64,000 bases of DNA from Patella vulgata. Taxonomy: Eukaryota; Mollusca; Gastropoda; Patellidae. This document shows positions 63,289 through 64,000 of this stretch, piece by piece (the first letter of the stretch is position 1; every line of letters begins with the position of its first letter). The notes under the pieces were generated by a model. It was not told where the DNA came from. It worked only from the letters and a program-made list of their open reading frames with translations, and searched no databases. Position numbers and translations under genes: made by a program. The DNA is taken from positions 1,555,001 through 1,619,000 of the forward strand of contig NC_065885.2 in assembly GCF_932274485.2 (NCBI RefSeq), read 5' to 3'.

Positions 63289-64000
63289 ATGATCTACTGT
63301 TTTTGAAAAATTTGGACGTGGATGCGATTTTGTTTAAACTAAGTTTTCATTGGTGGCAGTACCAGGATGACTTTTGTATGCAAACTTTAAAGCTAATCAG
63401 CTAGTAGTCAGCTAATTTAATATCTGAAGTTGCTTATGTCGTGAAACTGTGCTAATCCTTCTTGAAAAACCAAAAATACACAAAAAACTGTGCTGCATTT
63501 AACACCTACTTGAAAAACTGAACATGCACAGAAAACAGTGCTAACTCCTGCTTGAAAAGCTGAACATGCACACAACAACTGTGCTAACTCCTGCATGAAA
63601 AACTGACCATGGACACAACTACGTTTGCTTCTGTATCCAAGGAACTAACAATCTCTCGAATAACGATCAGAAACTTGAAACTTATAATCAGTATGTCAGT
63701 TTTAACGGCACTTGTTTAAGAGCACCTGTTTTCCTAGATATATAATTTCACACACCAGTACTATAGATAATAAAATATTGTTATAATTGTATGTTAACGG
63801 AGTCAACTGATATTCCTGTCCACACAAATATATACACATCAGTTAGTGAATGTACTTCTAGTCTACACAGAGGGAAAAACTGCCACATAATAAAATATAT
63901 AAATCACACTCAGGCTTGGATTTACTTGACTAAATCTCTATATATTTGTCTGTTTGTGTGTTTGTTCAGGGGTGACGGTATGATGGTTTAAAAATAGATA
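63289..64000 (+). other. mib2 3' UTR and downstream flank
   Basis: A roughly 45-bp imperfect repeat (GTGCTAACTCCTGCTTGAAA, AACTGAACATGCACA; 63440-63620, about 4 units) lies in the presumed 3' UTR. No further gene is recognised to the window end. Confidence 0.6.
63769..63774 (+). terminator. Candidate mib2 polyadenylation signal AATAAA
   Basis: AATAAA about 480 bp after the stop; a second AATAAA lies at 63889-63894. Which is used cannot be told from sequence. Confidence 0.45.

Overview
The window is animal nuclear DNA: AT-rich, with long introns crowded with short transposons, minisatellites and microsatellites, and frequent ACATGTA-type palindromes. tRNA-derived SINEs, short inverted-repeat elements and tandem-core repeats of this kind suggest a mollusc (gastropod or bivalve). 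That placement is inference; no mitochondrial or ribosomal marker is present.

Two host genes are recognised from conserved protein sequence, and they stand head to head. On the minus strand, positions 25856 down to 6299 hold the first four coding exons of a Dishevelled gene (dvl: DIX domain plus the start of the linker). The rest lies past the left edge or was not found. On the plus strand, positions 31119-63288 hold a MIB2-type Mind bomb E3 ubiquitin ligase in 17 coding exons. In order these encode MIB/HERC2, ZZ finger, MIB/HERC2, the paired Mib repeats, ankyrin repeats, RING, RING and stop. All 20 intron joins within the two genes (3 in dvl, 16 in mib2, plus the open donor of dvl exon 4) have GT/AG ends, and the reading frame is kept across every join, giving 931 codons for mib2 from the ATG at 31143. 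Dishevelled acts in Wnt signalling and Mind bomb in Notch-ligand endocytosis; human DVL1 and MIB2 also lie close together, at 1p36.33.

Layout: 1-6298, left part of dvl with a 58-bp minisatellite; 6299-25856, dvl exons 4 to 1 with a 15-kb intron 2 that holds piggyBac-like MITEs, SINEs and one coding-looking orphan ORF; 25857-31118, intergenic or shared promoter region, possibly with an unseen first mib2 exon; 31366-40719, mib2 intron 1, containing a 0.6-kb inverted repeat with 3.2-kb spacing; 40720-43343, mib2 exons 2-6; 43344-52625, intron 6, occupied by a 7.4-kb Ty3/gypsy-like LTR retrotransposon that looks whole and young; 52626-63288, exons 7-17; 63289-64000, 3' UTR and flank.

Repeats sort by eye into a tRNA-derived SINE with a (CT)n tail (here SINE-A, over 20 copies), a second SINE with a CATTT tail (SINE-B), two TTAA-flanked MITE families, a third terminal-inverted-repeat family, small GACGTT hairpin elements, and a tandem-core element. 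The family names used here are working labels, not database names.
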